DNA from: an uncultured Lachnospiraceae bacterium
Lineage (GTDB): Bacteria; Bacillota; Clostridia; Lachnospirales; Lachnospiraceae
DNA: 64,000 bases
Assembly: GCA_910577165.1 (NCBI GenBank)
Contig: CAJTLX010000007.1
Span: 1 to 64,000, forward strand
Direction of reading: 5' to 3'
Of this stretch, positions 16,758-24,357 are shown piece by piece. Both the position numbers and the translations under genes were made by a program. The notes below the pieces were generated by a model. That model did not search any database and was not told where the DNA came from. It saw only the letters and a program-made list of their open reading frames with translations. Numbering within the stretch: position 1 is the first letter of the stretch; each line of letters begins with the position of its first letter.

Positions 16758-18422
16758 CAGGATTTCGAAATGATTGTTTCGGAAGATAGCTTCTATGTGG
16801 ATAAAACAAATTTTATTAAGGAATGGTGGGAAAACCGGGACAGTGTCACCCTGATCACCCGCCCAAGACGCTTTGGAAAGACGCTTGCGATGAATATGGT
16901 GGAGCGTTTCTTTTCGGTAAAGTATGCCGGACAGGGAGGACTATTTGCGGGACTTAATATCTGGAAGGAGGAGAAATATCGGGAATTGCAGGGAACTTAC
17001 CCAGTAATCAACCTTTCTTTTGCAGAGATAAAGGGCAATACCTACAAAGAAATAAAAGAAAAAATCTGCCGGATAATATCAAAACTATATAATCGTAATG
17101 CATTCCTGAAAAGCAAAGAACTTCTTACGGATGCGGAGTTGGAGTATTTTGATCTTATATCCCGGAACACGCCAAAAATCAATATGTCGGATTCTCTGCA
17201 AACGCTCTGTGAATTTATGCAGCGTTATTACAAGAAGAAAGTGATTATCCTGCTTGACGAGTACGATACTCCTATGCAGGAAGCCTATCTAAACGGTTAC
17301 TGGGAGGAACTGGTTGCCTTTATAAGGAGTCTCTTTAATTCTACGTTTAAGACAAATCCCTATCTGGAACGGGCGATAATGACGGGAATTACCAGAGTGA
17401 GCAAAGAATCCATTTTTTCTGATCTCAACAATCTTGAAGTTGTAACTACTACCTCAAATAAATATACGGACTCCTTCGGCTTTACTCAGGAGGAAGTTTC
17501 CAATGCTCTTTTCGAATTTTCCCTTTCCGACTGGGAGTGGGAAATAAAACACTGGTATGACGGATTTACTTTTGGAAATCGCACAGATATTTATAATCCC
17601 TGGTCTATTACTAATTTTCTTGATAAAAAAAGATTAGATACCTACTGGGCAAATACAAGCAGTAACAGCCTTGTCAGCACCCTGATCCAAAAGGGAAACC
17701 AAAATGTAAAACAGACAATGGAAGACCTGTTAAATAATGGCACACTCCACACCCAGATTGACGAGCAGATTGTGTTCCACCAGTTAGAACAGGATGAATC
17801 CGCTATCTGGAGTTTGCTGCTTGCCAGCGGATATTTGAAAGTAGAGAAATATACCATGCCGCCGGAAACGGAGGAAAAGGAATACGATTTAAAATTAACG
17901 AACAACGAAGTAAAGCGAATGTTTAAAACAATGATCAAAGGGTGGTTTAAAAATCCGGATGCACATTATAATGATTTTATCAAGGCACTCCTTCTCGATG
18001 ATAAAAAAGCGATGAACCATTATATGAACGAGATTGCATTGACCATATTTAGTTATTTTGACACGGGAAAACGCCCTTCTAAACGCGTTGAACCGGAGCG
18101 TTTTTATCATGGCTTTGTACTGGGATTGATGGTTGACTTGGCTGACCGCTATCTTATTACCTCCAACCGCGAAAGTGGCTTTGGTCGCTATGATGTAATG
18201 TTAAAGCCAAAACCGGACAATAAAAAAGATCCTGCGATAATTATCGAATTTAAAGTATTCGATGATGAGGAGGAAGAAACATTAAATGATACCGTTCAGA
18301 TGGCATTGCAGCAGATTGAACGAATGAACTATGCAAAAGGCCTTTTAGAAGAAGGAATCTCTGCGCAGCGTATCCGCAAATATGGCTTTGCCTTTCAGGG
18401 GAAAACTGTGCTTATCGGGTAA
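16731..18422 (+). CDS. AAA-ATPase-like protein with C-terminal PD-(D/E)XK nuclease domain
   Basis: A 563-residue protein of the family pairing an AAA-ATPase-like domain (PF09820 type) with a PD-(D/E)XK domain (PF08011 type). The N-terminus reads 'FYVDKTNFIKEWW', Walker A is 'LITRPRRFGKTLAMNM', Walker B is 'VIILLDEYDTPM', and 'AIMTGITRVSKESIF' follows as sensor region. The nuclease-like end has 'GFGRYDVMLKP' and 'AIIIEFKVFD' (D...E-x-K). Such proteins are abundant and often multi-copy in Clostridia and Bacteroidetes; their biological role is unproven, and defence or mobile-element roles are only suggested. The start follows a G8 tract acting as ribosome site. A decayed copy of its 5' end lies downstream. 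Confidence 0.9.
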   Translation: MARVIAMGSQDFEMIVSEDSFYVDKTNFIKEWWENRDSVTLITRPRRFGKTLAMNMVERFFSVKYAGQGGLFAGLNIWKEEKYRELQGTYPVINLSFAEIKGNTYKEIKEKICRIISKLYNRNAFLKSKELLTDAELEYFDLISRNTPKINMSDSLQTLCEFMQRYYKKKVIILLDEYDTPMQEAYLNGYWEELVAFIRSLFNSTFKTNPYLERAIMTGITRVSKESIFSDLNNLEVVTTTSNKYTDSFGFTQEEVSNALFEFSLSDWEWEIKHWYDGFTFGNRTDIYNPWSITNFLDKKRLDTYWANTSSNSLVSTLIQKGNQNVKQTMEDLLNNGTLHTQIDEQIVFHQLEQDESAIWSLLLASGYLKVEKYTMPPETEEKEYDLKLTNNEVKRMFKTMIKGWFKNPDAHYNDFIKALLLDDKKAMNHYMNEIALTIFSYFDTGKRPSKRVEPERFYHGFVLGLMVDLADRYLITSNRESGFGRYDVMLKPKPDNKKDPAIIIEFKVFDDEEEETLNDTVQMALQQIERMNYAKGLLEEGISAQRIRKYGFAFQGKTVLIG

Positions 18423-18484
18423 TTCACTACCGCCCTGCGATCTAACAGTTCTGTAAAATATGGACTAGAAAGAAGGAGGAATAA

Positions 18485-18751
18485 AGTAAAGAATATTGGT
18501 CACAAATAAATTTACCCGCAGACCTTGTAAAATACACAGGCACAGATATTACGCTCTATACTCTGAAAAATGCAGTATATGCCAGAAGTAAAACAGACAA
18601 TCATCTATATGAATCTCAAAATGTTCCCGTATGTGTAATATTGGTGCTTGATTGTCCGTGGGAGGAAGAACACGGTTGGGCGGCTGTTTTTATAGATGAA
18701 AAATTTGTCAAAGTTGGCTGTGACATTGTTGATTGCGTTTGGTTGGATTGA
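18485..18751 (+). pseudogene. Start-less ORF, probable broken small gene
   Basis: An open frame of 88 codons ends with TGA at 18749-18751 but has no ATG, GTG or TTG near its 5' end; an in-frame TAA lies directly upstream. A strong AAGGAGG site at about 18473 sits 5-10 nt ahead, so a start codon was probably lost. The product is globular and Trp/acid-rich ('VPVCVILVLDCPWEEEHGWA', 'EKFVKVGCDIVDCVWLD'). The style recalls small immunity-type domains, but I cannot name the family. Confidence 0.5.
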
Positions 18752-18776
18752 TGCTGTTTTCTGTAATCTTATTGCC

Positions 18777-18873
18777 AAATTTCCGTTTATTGTGGAATTG
18801 TACAAAAAAACATGATATCTGGCAGAAAAAATAAGGAGAAGGGTCAAATGGCAAGGATGATCGCAATGGGAAG
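18777..18873 (+). repeat. Decayed second copy of the AAA-ATPase 5' module
   Basis: Matches 16664-16757: both contain CCGTTTAT, GTGG, TACAAAAA, then a ribosome site and GGGTCAAATGGCAAGG. The copied start codon opens only MARMIAMGRKEK before the frame is lost into the PHP phosphatase gene. It is the scar of a deleted tandem copy. Confidence 0.72.
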
Positions 18874-18882
18874 GAAAGAAAA

Positions 18883-19665
18883 ATGATAGATGGACATATT
18901 CATATTGAACATGGAGCGTACACGCTTGATTGGATAAATCAATTTGTAAGTAAAGCCATTGAAATGGAGATCGATGAAATACGCCTGCTTGAGCATTGCT
19001 ATCGATTTGAAGAGTTTGTTCCAATGTATGATTCTGTGTGCGCATATAGCGAATATGTAGATGCATGGTTTCATAGAAATGCTGGTGTACATAAACTCAC
19101 AGATTATTTGGAACTTATCGAGCGGGTTAGAAACGAGCAGTTTCCGGTAAAAATCAAGTTTGGTCTTGAAATATGCTATTTTAAAGAATTTGAAGGCTTT
19201 ACTTTTGAGCTTACAGAGGGTAAAGATTTTGATTTTTTATTGGGAAGCATTCATTTTGTTGATAATTTTGCTTTTGATCACAAAGCTGAGCATTGGGCAG
19301 GGCTTAATATTGATAAAATATACCGCAGATATTTTGAGGATTCTATTTCATTAGCAAAGAGTAGAATATTTGACGGTATCGGTCATCCAGATGCAATAAA
19401 ATTATTTGGACATACCCCCTCGTATTCACTATCAGACTATTATGAGAGGTTAGCTAGGGAACTCTCAAAAAGTAATATGTATGCAGATCAAAATAGCGGA
19501 GCTGCTAGAAGGTGTCCTGAAACGGCTTCACTTGGTATGGATAAAGAACTGCTTAGAATATTGAAAAACAATAATGTGAAAATTATTACTTCGTCCGATG
19601 CACATTGCCCTGAAGATGTCGGATATAAAATTAAGGAACTTAATAGCCTTATAGCAGGCTCCTAG
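18883..19665 (+). CDS. PHP-domain phosphatase, histidinol-phosphatase (HisJ/HisK) like
   Basis: A 260-residue PHP-superfamily protein. Metal-binding motifs appear in order: 'MIDGHIHIEHG' (motif I, N-terminal), 'RLLEHCYRF' (II), 'GLEICYF', 'LLGSIHFVD' (III), 'FDGIGHPD', and 'IITSSDAHCPEDVG' (IV). The family includes histidinol-phosphate phosphatase of histidine synthesis, but no other his gene is nearby, so another phosphoester substrate is possible. The length (about 260) fits HisJ. It starts 10 nt after the scar of the AAA-ATPase module and ends 13 bp before the IS200/IS605-like hairpins, so it sits in a recombined segment. Confidence 0.82.
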   Translation: MIDGHIHIEHGAYTLDWINQFVSKAIEMEIDEIRLLEHCYRFEEFVPMYDSVCAYSEYVDAWFHRNAGVHKLTDYLELIERVRNEQFPVKIKFGLEICYFKEFEGFTFELTEGKDFDFLLGSIHFVDNFAFDHKAEHWAGLNIDKIYRRYFEDSISLAKSRIFDGIGHPDAIKLFGHTPSYSLSDYYERLARELSKSNMYADQNSGAARRCPETASLGMDKELLRILKNNNVKIITSSDAHCPEDVGYKIKELNSLIAGS

Positions 19666-19677
19666 AAATGACACGCT

Positions 19678-19735
19678 CCCCCACTTTAGAGGTGGGGGGC
19701 CTGCCGCAATTCATCTCCCACCTTAGAGGTGGGAG
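19678..19735 (-). mobile_element. IS200/IS605-like end hairpins without transposase
   Basis: Two strong hairpins lie 13 bp after the PHP gene: one at 19678-19698 (CCCCCAC around TAG) and a perfect 9-bp stem CTCCCACCT/AGGTGGGAG at 19715-19735, also with loop TAG. Read on the minus strand they show the CCACCTCTAAAG/GGTGGG style seen at right ends and guide-RNA tails of IS200/IS605 elements. No tnpA or tnpB frame is present, so this is a solo end or a small non-autonomous element. Confidence 0.5.
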
Positions 19736-19791
19736 TCCTCTTGCTAAAAAAAAGAATAAAAATATAAAGCTATATCTGACTATTTGCATGA

Positions 19792-21000
19792 TTACCTGCC
19801 TGAAACCTGATACTTGCGATAAACCGGGACCCCCGCCATGGCAATCCCCGCCGCTGCAATTAAGTATATTACTGGCACCGCCTGCCATGAGAGAAATAGT
19901 TTGCCAAAAATAGAAATCATGCGCAGATCAAAAATATTTGGTGGAATAACAAAGGAGCCGGGAAGCCAGTCCCAGATCTGTGCCAGAATACGGTATTTTC
20001 TTGGCACTGAATATATCATTGCTGCAATAATATATATGGCAATAATAGAAAGTGCTGCTATCCCGCTGCGTGCTGCTTCGGATATCCCCATAATAATTAT
20101 TGCATATAAAACCGAGGTCACTATAAGAGTTCCATACATAATAAGTGATGCTTCCCCTGCGGTAAGCGAGAGGGAATACTTGGCATAAATAAGCTGAAAT
20201 GCTGCATAAAATCCATCCGCTCCATAGATTATCAGGCAGGGAAGAAACGCGATAAGAGAAGTCCCTAAAGAATATAGAATTGAGAAACTAACCCCCGCTA
20301 ATATTTTTGACCAGTACATGGTACTAAGCCCCTTCTTGCTACAGAGAATTATCTGGTCAGTGCGCCTTAAATGTTCTCCGGCAAAGATATTGGAGAGACA
20401 GATGGACAAGCATACCGGAATAATAAAACATAAAGTGGACAGCGTGTGAAAAAGTCCAAGATAACTTTCTGTTATCTCAAACCGGACAGGCCATGTAAAG
20501 CAGCTTTCTTTTTCGCGCCAAAATTCTTTTTCCTGTTCTGATAATTGATAGGAATAATATAATTCCTCTAACATTGCCAATCTCTTCGCATATAGATCTG
20601 TCTCATCCGCCTTCCATTTTGACATTTCTGACCAATCCATATTGCTGTTGCTCCGGATAAAATTATAAATTGGCTGGTAAGGGCGGGAATATTTTAAATA
20701 TTCCATCATCGCGCTGTATGAGGATAGATCTTTAGGACTCATGGCATACCCCTGTATAGTTTCCTCCAAAAGTGCCTGATCGATCCATCTGCCTGCCAGC
20801 TTTTCTTTATTTTGCATATCCATCCTCAACAGTTCAATAGAACTTAGCTTTAGTCCATCCACAGCAATTCCTGTGCCAAGAAGCGAACCTACAGCAGGTC
20901 CAATGCAGGCGATCAATGTTAACACAAGTGCAACCCATGTCAGCCTGCGCAGAAAAATTTTTTTCATTTCATAACCAAAAAGTATTTTTAATTCACGCAT
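19792..21000 (-). CDS. ABC-2 type transporter permease
   Basis: A 402-residue membrane protein. One membrane segment lies near residues 18-40, followed by a large outside domain of about 150 residues ('YAMSPKDLSSYSAMMEYLKY', 'YYSYQLSEQEKEFW'), then five more membrane segments from about residue 190. The layout matches long ABC-2 permeases with an extracytoplasmic loop between helices 1 and 2. Its ATG overlaps the stop of the ATPase gene, and the ribosome site lies in or beside a 13-G tract. The longer frame from 21066 reads through that tract and is not the main start. Substrate unknown. Confidence 0.8.
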   Translation of the reverse strand: MRELKILFGYEMKKIFLRRLTWVALVLTLIACIGPAVGSLLGTGIAVDGLKLSSIELLRMDMQNKEKLAGRWIDQALLEETIQGYAMSPKDLSSYSAMMEYLKYSRPYQPIYNFIRSNSNMDWSEMSKWKADETDLYAKRLAMLEELYYSYQLSEQEKEFWREKESCFTWPVRFEITESYLGLFHTLSTLCFIIPVCLSICLSNIFAGEHLRRTDQIILCSKKGLSTMYWSKILAGVSFSILYSLGTSLIAFLPCLIIYGADGFYAAFQLIYAKYSLSLTAGEASLIMYGTLIVTSVLYAIIIMGISEAARSGIAALSIIAIYIIAAMIYSVPRKYRILAQIWDWLPGSFVIPPNIFDLRMISIFGKLFLSWQAVPVIYLIAAAGIAMAGVPVYRKYQVSGR

Positions 21001-21709
21001 CCTCTTCCCCCCCCCCCCCGTTAAATTGTTGAAGATAGAATTCTTCCAAGTTTCCCTTTTGCTCATCCCACGTTCCCTGATAGGTTATTTGACCGCCCTT
21101 CATCATTAGTAAATGACCAGCAATTTGCTCCACATCGGAAACAATATGTGTGGAAAGCAAAACAATACTGCCCTTGCCAAGTTCTCTGATCAAATTGCGA
21201 AACCGCACCCGCTCCTTTGGGTCAAGTCCTGCCGTTGGCTCATCGAGAACCAATAGTTTTGGTCGGTTTAACAATGCCTGCGCAATTCCGAGACGCTGTT
21301 TCATTCCGCCGGAATAGGTTTTCACTTTCTTTTTTGCAGCTTCCTCTAATGAAACTAATTCTAACAGCTCATTTGCCCTGTGTTTTGCCTGTGCCCTTTC
21401 AATTCCTTTGACTGCGGCCAGATAAAGCAGAAAATCCATCCCTGTAAACTCCGGGTAATATCCAAAATCCTGCGGTAAATATCCTAGAATAGCACGGTAA
21501 TTTTCTTCACTTACATCCATTCCATCCAGTTTTACCGTTCCAGTAGTTGGTTTTAAAATACCACAGATAATGCGCATTAGTGTCGTTTTTCCAGCTCCAT
21601 TTTCTCCTAGCAGACCATGGATACCCTCAGTAAAACTTGCTGAAAGGGAATCAAGGATGGTTTTATCTTTATATTTTTTAGAAATATTTTCTATTACAAG
21701 TTCCATATA
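20993..21709 (-). CDS. ABC transporter ATP-binding protein
   Basis: A 238-residue ATPase. Walker A is 'LLGENGAGKTTLMRIICG', the Q-loop region 'LGYLPQDFGYYPEFTG', signature 'YSGGMKQRLGIAQALL', Walker B 'PKLLVLDEPTAGLDPKERV', and switch His 'LLSTHIVSDVEQIA'. Its last residues are FNGGGGEEDA, the glycines encoded by a 13-G tract. The start at 21709 follows AGGAGG by 10 nt and overlaps the end of the preceding membrane-protein gene by 16 bp. It powers the 402-residue permease downstream. With 12 G the frame would run straight into that permease. Confidence 0.9.
   Translation of the reverse strand, partial: YMELVIENISKKYKDKTILDSLSASFTEGIHGLLGENGAGKTTLMRIICGILKPTTGTVKLDGMDVSEENYRAILGYLPQDFGYYPEFTGMDFLLYLAAVKGIERAQAKHRANELLELVSLEEAAKKKVKTYSGGMKQRLGIAQALLNRPKLLVLDEPTAGLDPKERVRFRNLIRELGKGSIVLLSTHIVSDVEQIAGHLLMMKGGQITYQGTWDEQKGNLEEFYLQQFNGGGGEEDA
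21007..21019 (-). repeat. 13-bp homopolymeric G tract at ATPase/permease junction
   Basis: Thirteen consecutive C on the plus strand (G on the coding strand) lie in the last codons of the ATPase gene and just ahead of the permease ATG at 21000. Tracts of this length are prone to slipped-strand length changes. Confidence 0.85.
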
Positions 21710-22410
21710 AATTCTTCCTCCTGTTTTAACATCCGGCTGTATTGATATACTGTGCCGATAAGAAAAAATATCCCAGAAAAAAAACACCAGCTCAGATTGA
21801 TATTTTCATAAATATAGGAATGGGACTGGCGCAGCAGACCGTTTCCTATACTTACGCAAAAAGCAACGCAAATACACAGATAATCTGCCCCCTTGCCCCT
21901 TATTCTGCGCAGTATATTGACACCTAAAAATGTGGTCAGCAAGTATGGACAGAGCAAAAAAGCACTAACTTGTGCCAAAGAAAACCCACTGTTTTGAAAG
22001 GCAAATGGGATAAGCAGACAACTTAGCACTAAATTTTCTATCCCAAGAACTGCAAGACGTGCAAACAGTACCATCTTCCTAGAAAAACAGGAGGATTGTT
22101 CTAATTCTGTCATTCCATACTGCCTGGAACGCCCGCTCTCCGTAATCAGCGATAAGGCTAGTATCGGCATAAACGCAGAGATATCCCAGAGAATTTCTCT
22201 CTTTAAAATGCAAGAATAGATCAGGGCAGTAAAAAATAAAAATATGGAAAATACCCAGATCCACTTTTGAATATAAGCTGCCTGTACCCACAAAAAAGTA
22301 CAAAACCGCATTCGCTTAAATGGTACACAGCGAAGAAACTCTTCTTTTTTTGTAGGTGGCGGTGCTTCAAATTCCTGTTTTAATAAAGATTTTATTTTCT
22401 TATTTATCAT
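21694..22410 (-). CDS. Polytopic membrane protein in sigma/ABC operon
   Basis: A 238-residue protein of unknown function. The first about 45 residues are cytoplasmic and charged ('MINKKIKSLLKQEFEAPPPT'), then about six membrane segments follow (near 48-66, 75-92, 110-130, 138-160, 170-190 and 202-222). It starts in a 4-bp overlap with the sigma-factor gene (ATGA) and overlaps the ATPase gene at its end. The N-terminal soluble part and position after an ECF sigma factor suggest either a second transporter subunit or an unusual anti-sigma factor; neither is shown by motif. Confidence 0.72.
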   Translation of the reverse strand: MINKKIKSLLKQEFEAPPPTKKEEFLRCVPFKRMRFCTFLWVQAAYIQKWIWVFSIFLFFTALIYSCILKREILWDISAFMPILALSLITESGRSRQYGMTELEQSSCFSRKMVLFARLAVLGIENLVLSCLLIPFAFQNSGFSLAQVSAFLLCPYLLTTFLGVNILRRIRGKGADYLCICVAFCVSIGNGLLRQSHSYIYENINLSWCFFSGIFFLIGTVYQYSRMLKQEEEFIWNL

Positions 22411-22862
22411 ATTCCCTCCTCCTCCAAATATTTTTTGAATTTTTTTGTCGCGTTTGTAATTTTCCGGTAAACACAGAATCTTGAAATCCCCTGTAATTTT
22501 CCAATCACGGAAATTGGCACTTCATTTACATATCGAAGCAGCAGCAATTCCCGCTCAAATGGTTCTAATTTTCCCAATGCATTTTGTACCGAAATCTGTG
22601 TCAGAACTTTCTCCGTAGAATCAAGGGATTCCATCGCATCATCAAGTGCTAGATTCTGCCGTTTTCGATACTCATCGATACATAAATTATGGGCAATTGT
22701 ATATAAAAACCGCATTGCCTCCTCATTTTCCATTCTGGAATCATTTTTGAAAAATCGCAGGAAAGTTTCTTGCGTAATATCCTCCGCCCTCTCCTTGTGA
22801 TGAATCTTAAAATAGCAGTAACGGTATATTTTATCATATTGTTCCTCCAGGTTTATGGACAC
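22407..22862 (-). CDS. ECF-type RNA polymerase sigma factor
   Basis: A 151-residue group IV sigma factor. Region 2 spans about 5-75 ('YRYCYFKIHHKERAEDITQE', 'FLYTIAHNLCIDEYRKR') and region 4 about 95-145 ('LGKLEPFERELLLLRYVNEV', HTH 'ISVIGKLQGISRFCVYRKI'). It should direct RNA polymerase to a small regulon, probably including its own operon. The start codon is GTG with AGGAGG 6 nt upstream. No classical anti-sigma factor follows; instead a membrane protein, ABC ATPase and permease are translationally coupled behind it. Confidence 0.88.
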   Translation of the reverse strand: MSINLEEQYDKIYRYCYFKIHHKERAEDITQETFLRFFKNDSRMENEEAMRFLYTIAHNLCIDEYRKRQNLALDDAMESLDSTEKVLTQISVQNALGKLEPFERELLLLRYVNEVPISVIGKLQGISRFCVYRKITNATKKFKKYLEEEGI

Positions 22863-22954
22863 ACGAAAAACCTCCTTTCACTATGTATAACGTCTAAGGA
22901 ATGGGAAATGTGCGTTTTTTTTTAATTTTTTCGCTGATAATACTATTGATAATC

Positions 22955-22995
22955 AAAAAGGAAAGCAGCCTTTCTTTCTGGCTGCTTTCCTTTTT
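22955..22995 (-). terminator. Rho-independent terminator (bidirectional)
   Basis: AAAAAGGAAAGCAGCC pairs perfectly with GGCTGCTTTCCTTTTT around a 9-nt loop. It follows the amidase gene (stop at 23023) on the minus strand and has T runs on both sides. Confidence 0.85.
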
Positions 22996-23022
22996 ATTTA
23001 AACTATCTTTGACAGCAAGATT

Positions 23023-24234
23023 TTATCGTACTGTCCGAATCAAAGTCTCATAGCCCAACTGCCGAAGTTCCCTTTGCGCTTTGTGTACATCCTTTTCGCT
23101 CTCAAAATATCCGGTTACGACCGCGTAGAATTTTTTATAAAGCTGGATCATCGCAGGGAACCCATCCCTTTCCATCCTTCGTTTCTGGCGCAATGCATTC
23201 TGATAATTGCGGTACAGACCAGTCTGAATCATGTAGCAAGGCTTGCAGTCCTCCTCATCGTCATCATCCTCATCGTCATCATCAACACAGATACAACGCC
23301 CTGCAGAACGTTTTCCGATCCGCATCTCATCATCTGGCAGCATTGTATCATTCGGTGTAACCGTATTTTCCGGCACAGTCGTATTTGTTGCCATGCGATC
23401 CGGCGCAATGGCATCCTGTGTACTCTCCTGTGATTGCCAGTCCTCGGACGGACTCCCCGGTGTGCTGACTTCCATGCCAGAAAGCGGAGTACTGCCCGCC
23501 ATAGTCGCCGCTGCTATCGATGAGCCTAGTACGCCCCCTCCCGTCATTTTCTTTCCCGGCACCTGATTGGATATATTTCCTGTGATTTCGGGACTTATCT
23601 GCCTTGCCGCTGATTTTCTGGCAAAAGATGCAGATGTTGCAACTACCGGCTCTGTTTTGTCCGTGCCTGCCGCTGTCTGCCTTGCAGAAGCTACAAGTCC
23701 GTTATCTTCCAGGGTATTTAAAATTGCGTAAGCGATCGCCTGTGCCATATCATCAAAATTTTCATCAAAAATCGCATTGTCCGTATCACTGTCGATAAAC
23801 CCTGCCTCCACCAAAAGCGCAGGCATTTTTGTGCGTCGAAGCACCGCGAGATCACGTCTCACTTCCGTGCCAATATTTTTAAAACCGACTTCTGCGAGTG
23901 TCTCGTTGATGGCATCCGCCATCTGTTTTTTTACCCCGCTATTATCAAAAATCAGCGTCTGCACGCCATTGTACTGATTGCGATATTCTGCTGCATTGCG
24001 GTGGAAAGAAACAAAGAGATCTGCTCCCGCCTCGTTCGCAATCTGCGCTCTGCGCAGAGGCGAATCGTAGACATCTTCCACGCGCGTGTATCCTACATCG
24101 ACACCATTATTTTGTAAAATTTCCCCAACAGCAAGCGCGAGCCGCAGAGTATCATTCTTTTCCCTGCGGTTTCCGTCCGATGCGCCATTGTCATAACCGC
24201 CATGACCGGCATCCAGATATACGGTATAAGCCAT
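23023..24234 (-). CDS. N-acetylmuramoyl-L-alanine amidase (Amidase_3) with SPOR-like end
   Basis: A 403-residue peptidoglycan amidase. The catalytic domain (1-180) has zinc ligands His11 ('YLDAGHGGYDNGA') and Glu25, the His of 'FVSFHRNAA', and the catalytic Glu in 'LLVEAGFIDSDTDN'. A low-complexity Ser/Thr/Pro linker (about 190-310) ends in a very acidic run (DDDDEDDDDEED near 325), then a SPOR-like domain ('CYMIQTGLYRNYQNALRQK', 'FYAVVTGYFES') that may bind denuded glycan. No signal peptide is visible, so export is unclear; release by lysis or mother-cell lysis is possible. GGGGAAG before the ATG at 24234 decides the start over 24246. Confidence 0.88.
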   Translation of the reverse strand: MAYTVYLDAGHGGYDNGASDGNRREKNDTLRLALAVGEILQNNGVDVGYTRVEDVYDSPLRRAQIANEAGADLFVSFHRNAAEYRNQYNGVQTLIFDNSGVKKQMADAINETLAEVGFKNIGTEVRRDLAVLRRTKMPALLVEAGFIDSDTDNAIFDENFDDMAQAIAYAILNTLEDNGLVASARQTAAGTDKTEPVVATSASFARKSAARQISPEITGNISNQVPGKKMTGGGVLGSSIAAATMAGSTPLSGMEVSTPGSPSEDWQSQESTQDAIAPDRMATNTTVPENTVTPNDTMLPDDEMRIGKRSAGRCICVDDDDEDDDDEEDCKPCYMIQTGLYRNYQNALRQKRRMERDGFPAMIQLYKKFYAVVTGYFESEKDVHKAQRELRQLGYETLIRTVR

Positions 24235-24357
24235 AATCTTCCCCATTTCCGCAAAAATGCTGCGTCTGTTTTTTAAAAAACTGTTTTCTACACAACATAT
24301 GCGAAATAATGAGAAATCGTGCTTGTCAGAAAAAAGAAAATTTCATCGCAAAAATGA

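Noticed and set aside
23240..23285. Trinucleotide (TCA/TCC) tandem run in the amidase gene as a phase-variation tract
   Set aside because: Unit length is three and it encodes the acidic hinge, so length changes keep the frame and would not switch the gene off.
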